Shown: positions 50,315-59,207 of the stretch, in pieces
Layout of the letters: each line of letters begins with the position of its first letter
Position numbering within the stretch: the first letter of the stretch is position 1
Origin: Candidatus Clavichlamydia salmonicola
GTDB taxonomy: Bacteria > Chlamydiota > Chlamydiia > Chlamydiales > Chlamydiaceae
Direction of reading: 5' to 3'
Length of the DNA: 64,000 nucleotides
NCBI RefSeq assembly: GCF_015356765.1
Contig: NZ_WTCQ01000003.1
Span: 159,989 to 223,988 of the forward strand
Made by a program: the position numbers and the translations under genes
Notes under the pieces: model-generated
What the model was told of the DNA's origin: nothing
The model's input: the letters and a program-made list of their open reading frames with translations, nothing else
The model's database searches: none

Positions 50315-50474
50315 TATTTATTTGCCTTGATGTCATGGTAATTTGATAAAAAATTCTGAATGCCGTAATCTTTTTTTATCTGAACTTGCCTAGATTAAGC
50401 TTCTCAAAAAAGTGCTGATACAGAAGTATTACATTTCATAGGCTAGCTTTGAAAATATTAACGCTGAGGGTATA

Positions 50475-51128
50475 ATGAAGATTTCAAAAAAACAATTTTT
50501 TGCCTTTTGCCTTTTTATTTTTTCATCAGGGATTATCTCTGGGGGGTGTGTTTCTAAAACAGGGGCATTATACCAGGGAAATGGAAGAGCAAAAGCTATG
50601 GTTTCAGTTTTGCCTGTTATGGCAGGATTTGGAATGGAGGTTGGCTTACCTTGGAGTGTGTCAGAAGAATTTTTTACTGGAATAAAGAAGCGGTTACGAT
50701 CATCCCAAAAGGTTTATTTGATGAACCAAGCTGAATATGGTGAATGGTCTTCAGTTTTTAGTAATCCTGATCCGACAGCAATATCATCAAGTATTAGTCA
50801 AATATTTGCTCCATCTGAATTTGTTGTTTCTATGGAATTAATTCCTGCAAAAGAAGTTGCCTTAAGGCGCGTGAGTGATGTAGCGCCTGGTTTTGGATTA
50901 GCAGTTCGTGTTCGAATTTTTGATGTTCGTAATGATATGGTCAAATTAGTCTTTCAAGAAATAGTAGAATGTGCTCAGTCGATGTTACAGCCAAGTATTC
51001 CATGTGATTATCAAAAGCATAAATGGGGAACAGGTTCTTTTGACTCTACCCCAATAGGTCTTTTTCATGGGCGTCTTATAAGAGATCTTGTGCATCGTAT
51101 TGAAGGTTATGTCAGTGCTAATCACTAA
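50475..51128 (+). CDS. Putative lipoprotein of unknown function (CT253-like)
   Basis: The 217 residues begin with a lipoprotein signal: KKQFFAFCLFIFSSGIISGGC, with Cys25 as the lipidation site. The mature part has GRAKAMVSVLPVMAGFGMEVG, then a domain with EFVVSMELIPAKEVALRRVSD and GLAVRVRIFDVRN. This recalls the small outer-membrane-associated lipoproteins that scaffold other proteins, but I recognise no family with certainty. CT253 in C. trachomatis is a recalled candidate counterpart. GAGGG precedes the ATG. Its stop shares a base with the next start (TAATG), so the two are coupled. Confidence 0.72.
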   Translation: MKISKKQFFAFCLFIFSSGIISGGCVSKTGALYQGNGRAKAMVSVLPVMAGFGMEVGLPWSVSEEFFTGIKKRLRSSQKVYLMNQAEYGEWSSVFSNPDPTAISSSISQIFAPSEFVVSMELIPAKEVALRRVSDVAPGFGLAVRVRIFDVRNDMVKLVFQEIVECAQSMLQPSIPCDYQKHKWGTGSFDSTPIGLFHGRLIRDLVHRIEGYVSANH

Positions 51129-51988
51129 TGTATGGTATTGAAACTAGAGCATTTCTACAAATTGTCATTATATTACCATTTGCTCAGACAGCGTTGTGGA
51201 TAGCTAAAAAAAATCAATTATTACATCTTCCATATGTAAAAAAAGAAAAGTTTTTGAAAAGCTTTAGTGTTATTCAAATTTTGGGAGCTTTTTTTATTTA
51301 TGTAGGTTTATTTCGTGTTTTTTTCTTTATTATCTTTATTTGTATAGGGGAATTTGTAGAGAAAGCAGGTGTTTCTCGAAGTGAAAGCATAGCCGCTTTC
51401 TTTTTTTCTATGGCTACTATTTTTGCTATGCTTGTGTATATCAAAGCTATGGGAAAACATAGATTAAGGTTAGTATTATATCGTTCAAAAAAAATTCCTA
51501 ACTATAAAATTCGCAAAAAGATATTTTTTAACACTTGTAAAAATTTTATTTTATTTTATCCATTATTTCTTTTTGCTGCTAAGGTTTTAAATTTCATAAT
51601 CATTTGTTTTTTTGGCAAAGAATTACCCAGTCAAATTATCTTAAGTCAAATAAAGGCATCTTTACATGATCCAATTACGTTTTTTTATTTAGCAGCCAAT
51701 GTGATTATAGCAGTTCCATTTTTGGAAGAACTGTTCTTTAGGGGATTGATCCAAGTAGCATTAATTAAGTGGATAGGAAGATTTCAAGGAATATTGTGGA
51801 GCTCATTGATTTTTACTGCTATGCACTTTAGTCCCTTGCAGGGGGCCTCTAATCTTTCTTTATTACCTGCTTTATTTTTGACTTCATTAACATTAGGGAT
51901 TATTTATGAAAAAGAAAGGACTTTACTAGCTCCTATTATTTTTCATACTCTTTTTAATTTAGTCAATTTATCAATTTCTATTTTATAG
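51128..51988 (+). CDS. CPBP family intramembrane metalloprotease
   Basis: The protein belongs to the CAAX-protease/bacteriocin-processing family of membrane proteases. The 286 residues include about eight hydrophobic segments. Motif 1 is EELFFRG near residue 201, and motif 2 is AMHFSP near residue 240, with the second metal-binding His in FHTLFN near the C-terminus. The catalytic set is therefore present. It is coupled to the lipoprotein gene upstream and converges with ompA; its substrate is unknown. Confidence 0.88.
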   Translation: MYGIETRAFLQIVIILPFAQTALWIAKKNQLLHLPYVKKEKFLKSFSVIQILGAFFIYVGLFRVFFFIIFICIGEFVEKAGVSRSESIAAFFFSMATIFAMLVYIKAMGKHRLRLVLYRSKKIPNYKIRKKIFFNTCKNFILFYPLFLFAAKVLNFIIICFFGKELPSQIILSQIKASLHDPITFFYLAANVIIAVPFLEELFFRGLIQVALIKWIGRFQGILWSSLIFTAMHFSPLQGASNLSLLPALFLTSLTLGIIYEKERTLLAPIIFHTLFNLVNLSISIL

Positions 51989-52001
51989 ATTATTTTAAGG
52001 C

Positions 52002-52038
52002 AAAAAAAAACCGGAATGTCACCAAAAGGTGCATCCCG
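52002..52038 (-). terminator. Terminator of ompA
   Basis: On the minus strand, CGGGATGCACC, loop TTTT and GGTGACATTCCGG form a stem with one or two mismatches, followed by nine T. It lies 31 bases after the ompA stop and between two convergent genes. Confidence 0.8.
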
Positions 52039-52069
52039 ATATACATATTCAACAATGTTTCAAATCAGA

Positions 52070-53017
52070 TTAGAAACGAAGTTGGCTGTTAACAGAAACA
52101 GCTCGCTCATCACCAATACGGCCTTCAACTGTTACGCTAACTTTATCAGCATCAACAAGAGTTGCACCAAAGGCAAAGCCCCATTGGTTTTGAGCTACTA
52201 AATCAGGTACAGTGAATCCTACACCAGTAAGAACTGCACTACCTAATGTTAGGTCAGGACCAGTTTTCCCTGATTCTGTAATAACAATAGAACCTGATTT
52301 AATCTCTGGACGAGACCATTTAACTGCCACAAAAGGAGTTAACATATTGATTCTATAAGAAAGGCCTAAGCCTGCTTGCCATTCACGATATGTCATTGGA
52401 CGAGAAGCAGATTTAATCCAGAAAGGATTGGTATGATTCGTTGAACGAATTTCAGACCAATCTGGTTTGCTTTGAGCAAACTGAAATTCAGCGCCCAATG
52501 TTGCACAACCACATTCCCACAGAGAACCCCGTGCTCCAACGCTCCAAGAAAATTCATCAGTTGAATTTAGTCTAATAGTAGAGTTAAAAAGGGTTGTTAC
52601 TGTACTAGGTACTGGTGTGGCATATGCATTGCTTAACTGAAATACACTCCCACCAGTTATGATTGATGTTGTAGTTTTCCCTAAGGAACCAAATACATCA
52701 AAACGATCCCAAAAATTAATAGCTAAATAAGCAGAATTGGTGTTCATTATCGTTTGACCGACGTTTGCATCCCACATTGTGCTTGGAGCATTATCAACAG
52801 TCATCATTCTGTCAATTACATAGTCTCCATAAAATCCAAAACGAACACTTACAGCATCGCACCACGATGCACAAGGATCACAAGGATCACAACTTTGACC
52901 TTCCCACAAAATACCGTCTATCAGCATACTGGCATCACCAGGATTGCCAACAGGCAAACCTTGTAAACATCCTGATACTGCGGCAACTGTTAATACTGTC
53001 ATGAAGAGTTTTTTCAT
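52070..53017 (-). CDS. ompA: Major outer membrane protein (MOMP) porin
   Basis: MOMP is the main trimeric porin of the chlamydial outer membrane. From ATG 53017 the protein has 315 residues, shorter than the roughly 390 of Chlamydia. A signal peptide ends near residue 20; the mature start is LPVGNPGDASMLIDGILWEG, followed by CDPCDPCASWCDAVSVRFG, the cysteine cluster that cross-links the envelope. The C-terminus IGDERAVSVNSQLRF ends in Phe, as beta-barrel proteins require. The Chlamydia-type variable segments are short. GAGG sets the ATG; a GTG two codons upstream is within that site. Confidence 0.95.
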   Translation of the reverse strand: MKKLFMTVLTVAAVSGCLQGLPVGNPGDASMLIDGILWEGQSCDPCDPCASWCDAVSVRFGFYGDYVIDRMMTVDNAPSTMWDANVGQTIMNTNSAYLAINFWDRFDVFGSLGKTTTSIITGGSVFQLSNAYATPVPSTVTTLFNSTIRLNSTDEFSWSVGARGSLWECGCATLGAEFQFAQSKPDWSEIRSTNHTNPFWIKSASRPMTYREWQAGLGLSYRINMLTPFVAVKWSRPEIKSGSIVITESGKTGPDLTLGSAVLTGVGFTVPDLVAQNQWGFAFGATLVDADKVSVTVEGRIGDERAVSVNSQLRF

Positions 53018-53156
53018 ACTCACCTCAAAAAGATTTCTCTAGATTACCATCATGTAGTTCCTAGTGCCCTTTCTTCGGTATCACAAGCGATTGTAACTCG
53101 TTAATATTCATGTGAACACTACGCTTTATTATTAACCGCTTTATTAGGAAAAAAGC

Positions 53157-53174
53157 TTTTTGGCAAGCCAAAAA
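53157..53174. repeat. Perfect palindrome in the ompA upstream region
   Basis: TTTTTGGC-AA-GCCAAAAA reads as a perfect 8-bp inverted repeat with a two-base centre, about 140 bases before the ompA ATG. It could be a protein-binding site or fold in the leader RNA. On the minus strand a T-run follows (CTTTTTTCC), so it could also act as an attenuator. Confidence 0.6.
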
Positions 53175-53198
53175 AGATATTTTCTTAATATGCACCGC

Positions 53199-53215
53199 AT
53201 GAGCACCAAGCTCAT
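53199..53215. repeat. Hairpin in the ompA upstream region
   Basis: ATGAGC, loop ACCAA and GCTCAT form a perfect 6-bp stem about 180 bases before the ompA start codon. With the nearby palindrome at 53157-53174 it makes a structured ompA 5' region. Confidence 0.5.
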
Positions 53216-53473
53216 TAACCAGAAACATAACAAATTTGTCTCTTTACAGTAAATACTAGTGTCATGTTTTAGCATTTTTTTATTTTAAGATCTTTAAAGT
53301 TTCTCTAAAATCATTAAGAGCCATGTTTTTAGGTATTTTCATGTTTTTAGGAACATATTCAAAAAAAAACAAAATCAGGAAAAAAAAGAGATATTATTAA
53401 CTTAATAAAGAATAAAGACATTGCAGAAACTGTAATCAGATACCCAATTTTTAATAATTTTACTGACAATAGG

Positions 53474-53506
53474 AAAGATTTTTAAATATAATTTATATTA
53501 ATCTTT
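53474..53506. repeat. Long AT-rich inverted repeat upstream of the PP2C gene
   Basis: AAAGATT and AATCTTT flank a perfect palindrome AATATAA-T-TTATATT, with four unpaired bases (TTTA) on one side. The whole element lies about 120 bases before the PP2C start and could be an operator or a transcript-end structure. Confidence 0.45.
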
Positions 53507-53624
53507 AATTCTTATGGGCTTAGTGTAGTTATGGATCTATATGCTCAGAAAAACCTCTTGCAAGATGTCAATATGCATTTGCTATGATGTGCTTATTTGC
53601 AAGTTATACACATTATGGTGGTGC

Positions 53625-54368
53625 ATGGCTCTTTTTTTGAAGCATTTTGGTATTACTGATATAGGCCGTGTAAGATCTATAAATCAAGATTGCTGGCAGG
53701 CTCTTCCAGAAGATGGTTTGTTTGCAGTAGCTGATGGAATGGGAGGGCGTTTTGGTGGAGAGGTAGCCTCTTATGAGGCAATGAAAGCTTTGGTAGAATT
53801 TTTTAAAAAGCGTCGACGTCTATTTTTGAAAAGTAACATTCGTAGGCATGAGGAATATCTATCTTCAATTTTATCTCGTGTAAATGGATGTGTTTATGGC
53901 AAAGGACTATCGAACAGTTCTTTAAAAGGCATGGGAACTACACTGTGTACATTACACTTATGTTATGATCGTGCTGTTGTTGCTCATGTAGGCGATAGCC
54001 GTGTCTATTGTTATAGAGAAGGATCTCTCTATCGATTAACTGAAGACCATTCATTATTAACAAAAATGATGAATAAAGGAATGATCAGCCCTGAAAGTAT
54101 AGAAAAAAGTCCATATAAACATATATTAACTCATGCTATTGGAACAAAGCCAAATGTGCCTATTGAGGTGAATAGTTTTTCTATAAAGAAAGGAGATTTA
54201 TTTTTATTATGTTCAGATGGGCTAACTAATTTTGTTTCTGATAGTAACATAGAAAATCATTTATCAGGGAAGACTTCTTTAGAAATTTGTGCAAAAAAGC
54301 TTATAGAAGCTGCAAATAATCAAGGTGGTGGCGATAATATTACTACCTTATTAGTAGAAGTGGGATAA
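53625..54368 (+). CDS. PP2C family serine/threonine phosphatase
   Basis: The protein removes phosphate from Ser/Thr residues. From ATG 53625 it has 247 residues; the frame runs 28 codons further upstream, but the first motif is close to the chosen start. Motifs in order: RSINQDCW, FAVADGMGG (metal-binding Asp), AHVGDSRVYCYREG, LTEDHS, LLCSDGLTNFV and GGGDNITTLLVE. All key metal ligands are present. It would balance the chlamydial Hanks-type kinases. It is coupled by a TAATG overlap to the cysteine desulfurase; C. trachomatis CT259 is the recalled counterpart. Confidence 0.94.
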   Translation: MALFLKHFGITDIGRVRSINQDCWQALPEDGLFAVADGMGGRFGGEVASYEAMKALVEFFKKRRRLFLKSNIRRHEEYLSSILSRVNGCVYGKGLSNSSLKGMGTTLCTLHLCYDRAVVAHVGDSRVYCYREGSLYRLTEDHSLLTKMMNKGMISPESIEKSPYKHILTHAIGTKPNVPIEVNSFSIKKGDLFLLCSDGLTNFVSDSNIENHLSGKTSLEICAKKLIEAANNQGGGDNITTLLVEVG

Positions 54369-55507
54369 TGATATATTTAGATAATAATGCATCTACATTT
54401 CTAGATCCAATTCTTAAAAATTACTTTAATGAAATATTTTTCTCATTAGTAAATGCACCTGCTAACCCTTCTAGTATGCACAGTGCTGGAAGACGCGGCA
54501 AAGCTGTTTTAGATATTGCTTTACAGCAAGTTGCGCATTTTTTTGATTGTCGTGTGGCGGATGTTATATTTACTTCAGGAGCAACAGAATCTATTAATAC
54601 GCTAGTGCATGGTATTTCAAAAGGTTCTATTATTTCATCTAATACAGAGCATTCTTGTATTCGAGAGTCCTTAAAAATAAAAAAAGATAAAGCTATATTT
54701 TTGTCCCCAAAGCAAGGGTATTGTGTTGTTCATCCAGAACAAGTAGAGCAAGCAATAACAGAAGATACAAAGGCCTTAATTTTTTCTTCAGTAAATGGAG
54801 AAACTGGAGCTAAGCTTGATTATAAAGCTATTGCTAAGATTGCTTTAAGGCATGGACTTATTTTTATTATAGATGCAACAGCCATGATAGGTAAAGAGCC
54901 ATTTCATTTATATCCAGGTGTTTCTGCTTGTTGTTTTAGTGGTCATAAAATGCATGCACCAACAGGTATAGGTGTAGTTATTACAACTCCAGGATTAAGA
55001 CTTAAGCCTTTATTGTATGGAGGCGGACAGCAAAGGAACCGGCGTAGTGGTACAGAAAATGTATGGGGAGCTGTAGCTTTGGGGAAAATCTTATCTTCTA
55101 TTCAAGAGAAACTTTCAGTAATACAACAAAAAATGAAAACATTAAGAGATTTTTTAGAAAAATTATTGAAAGAACATATAATAGATATGATTATACACTG
55201 TGAAGATCAGGAACGTGTGTGTAATGTTTCTAATGTTTCTTTTGAAGGGGTTGATGGAGAAACATTACTGATGGCGTTAGATTTAGATGGATTAATGGTA
55301 GGCCATGGATCAGCTTGTGCTTCAGGAATTGGCGCTCGTTCTCATGTTTTAAGGAGTATGGGAGTCTCTAATGATATTTCAGATGCATCAATTAGATTTT
55401 CTTTAAGTCGTTTTACTACAGAAGAAGAGCTAATCTTAGCTGTAAAAATTGTAAAAGAAAATGTAGAACGGTTAAGAAAATTATGTGGATATCAATCTAA
55501 AACATAA
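54368..55507 (+). CDS. NifS/IscS-type cysteine desulfurase
   Basis: The PLP enzyme takes sulfur from cysteine for Fe-S clusters or thio-modified tRNA. The 379 residues start MIYLDNNASTF, contain SGATESINTLVHG, and the PLP lysine is K194 in SGHKMHAPTG. The catalytic Cys is at about residue 317 in GSACASGIGARSHVL. It lies between the PP2C gene and two DUF21 genes, matching C. trachomatis CT258 (recalled). Whether it works with SufE at 2799-3242 is unknown. Its end overlaps the convergent DUF21 gene by 11 bases. Confidence 0.94.
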   Translation: MIYLDNNASTFLDPILKNYFNEIFFSLVNAPANPSSMHSAGRRGKAVLDIALQQVAHFFDCRVADVIFTSGATESINTLVHGISKGSIISSNTEHSCIRESLKIKKDKAIFLSPKQGYCVVHPEQVEQAITEDTKALIFSSVNGETGAKLDYKAIAKIALRHGLIFIIDATAMIGKEPFHLYPGVSACCFSGHKMHAPTGIGVVITTPGLRLKPLLYGGGQQRNRRSGTENVWGAVALGKILSSIQEKLSVIQQKMKTLRDFLEKLLKEHIIDMIIHCEDQERVCNVSNVSFEGVDGETLLMALDLDGLMVGHGSACASGIGARSHVLRSMGVSNDISDASIRFSLSRFTTEEELILAVKIVKENVERLRKLCGYQSKT

Positions 55508-56702
55508 TGCTTTTAATTTTGACATTTTTGATACCCATAATCGTAATTTCTTCAACAGACAGAAGGTAATGTCCTTTCATGATTGAGTCATGAAGCTCTG
55601 CAGGTCGTCCCAGTTCTAAAAGAATCAATTGAGCTAAAGAGCTAGAAGCATGACCTTTAAGATTAATTTTGTATTTTTTGTTAAGATGCCCAACAAGAGT
55701 ATTCCCAGGAAAGATACGTTCGATTAAAGGAAGGCGATGCTTATGTTTTTTAGTAATATGGAAGATAATTTTTAAAATCTCAGAGAAAAATAAAATACCA
55801 ATAGACACACCTTGCTCATCGATAACAATAGCTAGTTGTTTTCGATGAGTAATGAATTCTTCTAAACATTGAATAAGAAGAGTTTTATTTGAGATAAACC
55901 ATGGAGCTTCCATAGGGGTAGATTGATCATTTAATGTTTCAGCCCAAACAAAATCTTTTAAAGAGATGGTTCCTATAATATTATGTTTTTTTTCATGGTA
56001 TACTGGAATGATTGGACTTTTAGATGCAATAAAGGTAGCTCGAATTTCTGAATTAGAGGTATCAGAATTTATAGAAAAAAAATGACCCAATGGTTGCATT
56101 ATTGCTTGTGCAGTATTACTTTTTAAGTCAAAAATATTGCTAGTGATAGTATTAAAATCATTTTTTCCATGTTGAATTTCAATAACTTTTTCAAGTTCTT
56201 CTCTACTAATGAAATTTTGAAAAGTTCGTTTTTTTATCTTTAGTAATTTATAAATGATCGTCGAAAGAAATCCAAATAAGCGATTAATTGGATAAAATAG
56301 ATAATAAGAAGCATGGAATAGATAAATACCAAGAATAGCCATGTGTTCAGAAAATTTACGCGCAGCAGCTAAAGGCACAAGTTCAGCAAAAATTACGATT
56401 AAAAGTACTTGGCTTAATGGTGCAAAATGAGGATTCAAATGCATTGAAGAGTAGAATTCTCTAGCTGCTTGGGAACCTATTTGTAGAGCAATATTTGCTC
56501 CAATCATAGCTGTACCAAAAAGTCTAAATGGGTCTTGAGTGATAAAAAATATTTTTTTAGCAGTCTTATTGTTCTTGCTAACGTAATACTGTAGTCGAAT
56601 TTTATTAAATGAGAGAGCAGCCATTTCCATCATAGAGTAAAATCCTTGGATAAAAATGCACAATAAAGAAACGAGTAACCAAAAAAATGGAGTATTAAGC
56701 AT
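55497..56702 (-). CDS. DUF21/CBS-domain membrane protein (CorC/CNNM type), second copy
   Basis: The 401-residue protein has an N-terminal DUF21 membrane domain with about four segments (residues 1-150, with MEMAALSFNKIRLQY) and a CBS-type pair around 190-320, then a divergent C-terminal domain that replaces the usual CorC/HlyC end. Family members are Mg2+ or Na+ transporters or regulators. The CBS domains look degenerate. It is encoded with, and overlaps by eight bases, the similar gene upstream. CT257 is the recalled counterpart. Confidence 0.85.
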   Translation of the reverse strand: MLNTPFFWLLVSLLCIFIQGFYSMMEMAALSFNKIRLQYYVSKNNKTAKKIFFITQDPFRLFGTAMIGANIALQIGSQAAREFYSSMHLNPHFAPLSQVLLIVIFAELVPLAAARKFSEHMAILGIYLFHASYYLFYPINRLFGFLSTIIYKLLKIKKRTFQNFISREELEKVIEIQHGKNDFNTITSNIFDLKSNTAQAIMQPLGHFFSINSDTSNSEIRATFIASKSPIIPVYHEKKHNIIGTISLKDFVWAETLNDQSTPMEAPWFISNKTLLIQCLEEFITHRKQLAIVIDEQGVSIGILFFSEILKIIFHITKKHKHRLPLIERIFPGNTLVGHLNKKYKINLKGHASSSLAQLILLELGRPAELHDSIMKGHYLLSVEEITIMGIKNVKIKSIMF

Positions 56703-57930
56703 TGATACGCCTTATATGAACACGTTGAATTTTATTAGGAGCGGCTTCTAATACATGGAAAAAGAAATTATTCCATAGATGACAAGTACCAGTTTCAGGT
56801 ATGGAACCAATTTGTTCAATAAGCCAACCCCCAATGGTTGCAACATCATTATTTTTTGGTAAGGCAACGCCAAAGATATTTTCAAATTCTATAAGTTCAA
56901 AACAACCATTTGTAATAATAATGTTGTTTCCAGATCTGGTATATGGAACAGTATGTTCTTTAGGATCAGTAATTTCTCCTACTACAAGTTCAAAAAGATC
57001 TTCTTGTGTAACAAGACCTGCAATTGCGCCATACTCATCAATAACCATACCCAATTGTTCATCATTAGCAATTAAGTTAGACAATGCAGTTTTTGCTGAA
57101 ACTGTTTCAGGTATAAAATAAGCTTTTTTTAATAAAGGTATAAGATCTTTAGATCGATGAATCTGCTTGGAAGCTTCAAAAAGTATCTGTAAGTGGCAAA
57201 TGCCTACTAATTGTTGCAAATCTCCATGGCAGACAGGAATTCGGGATAAATTATTTTTTTGCATGGTAAGATGAAGTTCTTTTAAAGGCATGCTTAAATC
57301 ATAAAAATAGATTTGATCTCTAGGATGCATTCTTTCTTTAATGGAATAATCAGTAAGGGATAGATACCCTGAAATTAATTTTGCTTCTTCTGAAGAAATA
57401 ATGCCTTTTGCTGAGCATTCTGGAATTACAGTTTTTAATTCTTCTGTAAGAATGATCTCTTCTTTTTTTAAAAAAAAACTACAAATATGAGTTAATTTTT
57501 CTGTTAATATTACCATCCAATTTAAAAAAGGCGAGAGTGTCTTATGAATTTTGGTAATATAAGGAACAGTTTGATAAGCAATTTTTTCATTAAAAGGAAG
57601 AGCTAGTGCTTTGGGTAAAACTTCTCCTATTACTAATGTAATTAGAAGAGGCGCTATAATTGCAGCCCACCAGCGTCCTTGAAAAAAAGACAAAGAGGCT
57701 ATTGTGTTTTGAATTAAGACATTGGCTAAGATGTCGCAGAAAAGTAATGTTACTAGAAATTTTTGAGGATGTTGCATTAGGCGGGCAATATGATTTTTCT
57801 TTGGATCTGCATGAAATTTATAAATAGAAATTTGACTGGATCTTAAAGAAAAAAAAGAAATTTGAACTAAAGAACAAAAAATAGAGCTGCTTACAAGAAA
57901 TAAGAGAAAAAAAATTAATAAGAAAATCAC
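56695..57930 (-). CDS. DUF21/CBS/CorC-domain membrane protein
   Basis: The 411 residues have the full CorC/CNNM layout: four hydrophobic segments in residues 1-150 with VIGEVLPKALALPFNEKIAY, a CBS pair near 190-315 with NNLSRIPVCHGDLQQLVGIC and GMVIDEYGAIAGLVTQEDLFE, and a C-terminal CorC_HlyC domain from about 330 (VATIGGWLIEQIGSIPETG). The likely role is divalent-cation export or regulation in the inner membrane. It is transcribed with the 106-residue exported protein and dcd upstream, overlapping by four bases. Confidence 0.9.
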   Translation of the reverse strand: MIFLLIFFLLFLVSSSIFCSLVQISFFSLRSSQISIYKFHADPKKNHIARLMQHPQKFLVTLLFCDILANVLIQNTIASLSFFQGRWWAAIIAPLLITLVIGEVLPKALALPFNEKIAYQTVPYITKIHKTLSPFLNWMVILTEKLTHICSFFLKKEEIILTEELKTVIPECSAKGIISSEEAKLISGYLSLTDYSIKERMHPRDQIYFYDLSMPLKELHLTMQKNNLSRIPVCHGDLQQLVGICHLQILFEASKQIHRSKDLIPLLKKAYFIPETVSAKTALSNLIANDEQLGMVIDEYGAIAGLVTQEDLFELVVGEITDPKEHTVPYTRSGNNIIITNGCFELIEFENIFGVALPKNNDVATIGGWLIEQIGSIPETGTCHLWNNFFFHVLEAAPNKIQRVHIRRINA

Positions 57931-58247
57931 AACTTGTCTCGATCTATATCAGAAGGAAGAATCACTTTTTTATATCCTTCAGGAACCATGCCTAAATAAT
58001 TTATCAAGGCCCACTCAATCCAAGAAGGAAATTCTTTATAATCAAGAAAGGTGGCAAGCTTTTCTTGAATTTTCATTTCTTGAATTATTTTATTATGTAA
58101 ATAGGTAGCTTTTTTTTTAAGTTTTATAGTTTCTTTTTTTTTAACCAATGCTGCTGGTTCATAGCAACTAGAAGTAAAAAGAAAAAAAAGAAACACCCAC
58201 CAAGATTTGATAAAACATTCTTCAAAAAATTTTAACATTTTAGCCAT
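57927..58247 (-). CDS. Small exported or membrane-anchored protein
   Basis: The 106-residue protein has one hydrophobic segment near residues 14-28 ending in TSSC, which resembles a lipobox, followed by a Lys-rich helix and a C-terminal part with WIEWALINYLGMVPEGYKKV. I do not recognise the family. It is tightly packed between dcd (one-base overlap) and the CorC-type gene (four-base overlap), so it is part of their operon. CT038 may be a counterpart, by position only. Confidence 0.7.
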   Translation of the reverse strand: MAKMLKFFEECFIKSWWVFLFFLFTSSCYEPAALVKKKETIKLKKKATYLHNKIIQEMKIQEKLATFLDYKEFPSWIEWALINYLGMVPEGYKKVILPSDIDRDKL

Positions 58248-58819
58248 TAGACAAAGGGAACAGTAATTCCTTGTTGTTTTTGGTATTTACCATTTTTATC
58301 TGCGTATGAAAGAGCACATACATTGGCTGCTTCAAAGAAAACAACTTGAGCAATGCCTTCATTAGCATAAATTTTAGCTGGTAGTGGAGTTGTATTAGAA
58401 ATTTCTAAAGTTATAAATCCTTCCCATTCTGGTTCAAGAGGAGTAACATTTACAATAATGCCACATCGAGCATATGTCGATTTTCCTATACAAAATGTTA
58501 AAACACTGCGAGGAACCCGAAAATATTCAGTGCTTCTGGCTAAAGCAAACGAATTTGGGGGAATAAGACAAACAGGGCCACAGAAATCAACAAAAGAATC
58601 TTCAGTGAAATTTTTAGGATCCACTGTAGAACTATATATATTGGTAAAAATTTTAAATTCATCTGCTACGCGAATATCATAGCCATAACTAGAAAGACCA
58701 TAGCTAATACATTTATCTTCAGAGTTAGGGTGAGTTTTAACCTGATGTGCAACAAAAGGTTCTATCATGTCATTTTCTAGGGACATTTGTTTTATCCATT
58801 TATCTTCTTTTAGACTCAT
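58247..58819 (-). CDS. dcd: dCTP deaminase
   Basis: Dcd converts dCTP to dUTP for thymidylate synthesis. The 190 residues begin [13 protein letters not shown], aligned with the chlamydial enzyme start, and contain [32 protein letters not shown] and [15 protein letters not shown]. The trimer active site with Arg in STYAR and Glu in LEISN is complete. [12 protein letters not shown] closes the protein. It is divergent from ruvB across a 388-base gap; C. trachomatis CT039-CT040 have the same pair by recall. Confidence 0.97.
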   Translation of the reverse strand: MSLKEDKWIKQMSLENDMIEPFVAHQVKTHPNSEDKCISYGLSSYGYDIRVADEFKIFTNIYSSTVDPKNFTEDSFVDFCGPVCLIPPNSFALARSTEYFRVPRSVLTFCIGKSTYARCGIIVNVTPLEPEWEGFITLEISNTTPLPAKIYANEGIAQVVFFEAANVCALSYADKNGKYQKQQGITVPFV

Positions 58820-59207
58820 TATGTTAAGGCCCTCTGTGATTTACTTATTGATTATACAAATATTAATGATTCAAGTTTATGAAAAGACAACTTAGCAGGA
58901 AAGTATAAGTTATGTTTTACATGGTATAAAGTAATGTATAACTATCATTCCTTTGAAAAAAAACATAAGAAAACTTTTCTTAAATCTTGAAAAGGTCAGT
59001 TTAATAAGGATTATCCCTTGGGTCAAAATAAAAATGAATTTTAAAGAAAAAAATGATTGATAAACAGAATTTTTGCTTACCAAACATCTCAATAAACGCA
59101 TGCATAGATAATTTGTTTTTTCAGCAAGAAATAGGAATGGCTTTTGAAAGGATCTTTTGTTAGATTCATAATTTGGAGTGAGTCGCTTAACATTGATTCT
59201 TTTTTGC
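58820..59207. other. Non-coding gap between divergent dcd and ruvB
   Basis: These 388 bases hold the upstream regions of two divergent genes. I see no tRNA, no strong hairpin and no convincing promoter pair. A minus-strand frame of 99 codons (58910-59209) lacks a ribosome binding site and looks like chance in AT-rich sequence. Confidence 0.5.

Larger units (their letters stand above)
53018..53624. promoter_or_regulatory. Long non-coding region between ompA and the PP2C gene
   Basis: No gene is seen over these 607 bases, which separate two divergent genes. The ompA side holds a perfect 18-base palindrome TTTTTGGCAAGCCAAAAA at 53157-53174 and a hairpin ATGAGC-ACCAA-GCTCAT at 53199-53215. The PP2C side holds a long imperfect inverted repeat at 53474-53506. 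MOMP genes in Chlamydia have long, multi-promoter leaders, so this region probably carries the ompA promoters; I could not identify clear -35/-10 pairs. Confidence 0.55.

Noticed and set aside
49906..50474. Intact second HAD gene or another protein gene in the gap
   Set aside because: The similarity covers only the C-terminal part, with a frameshift and stop; no longer frame is open.
53190..53252. Plus-strand frame of 20 codons upstream of ompA
   Set aside because: Very short, no ribosome binding site, and runs through the hairpin at 53199-53215.
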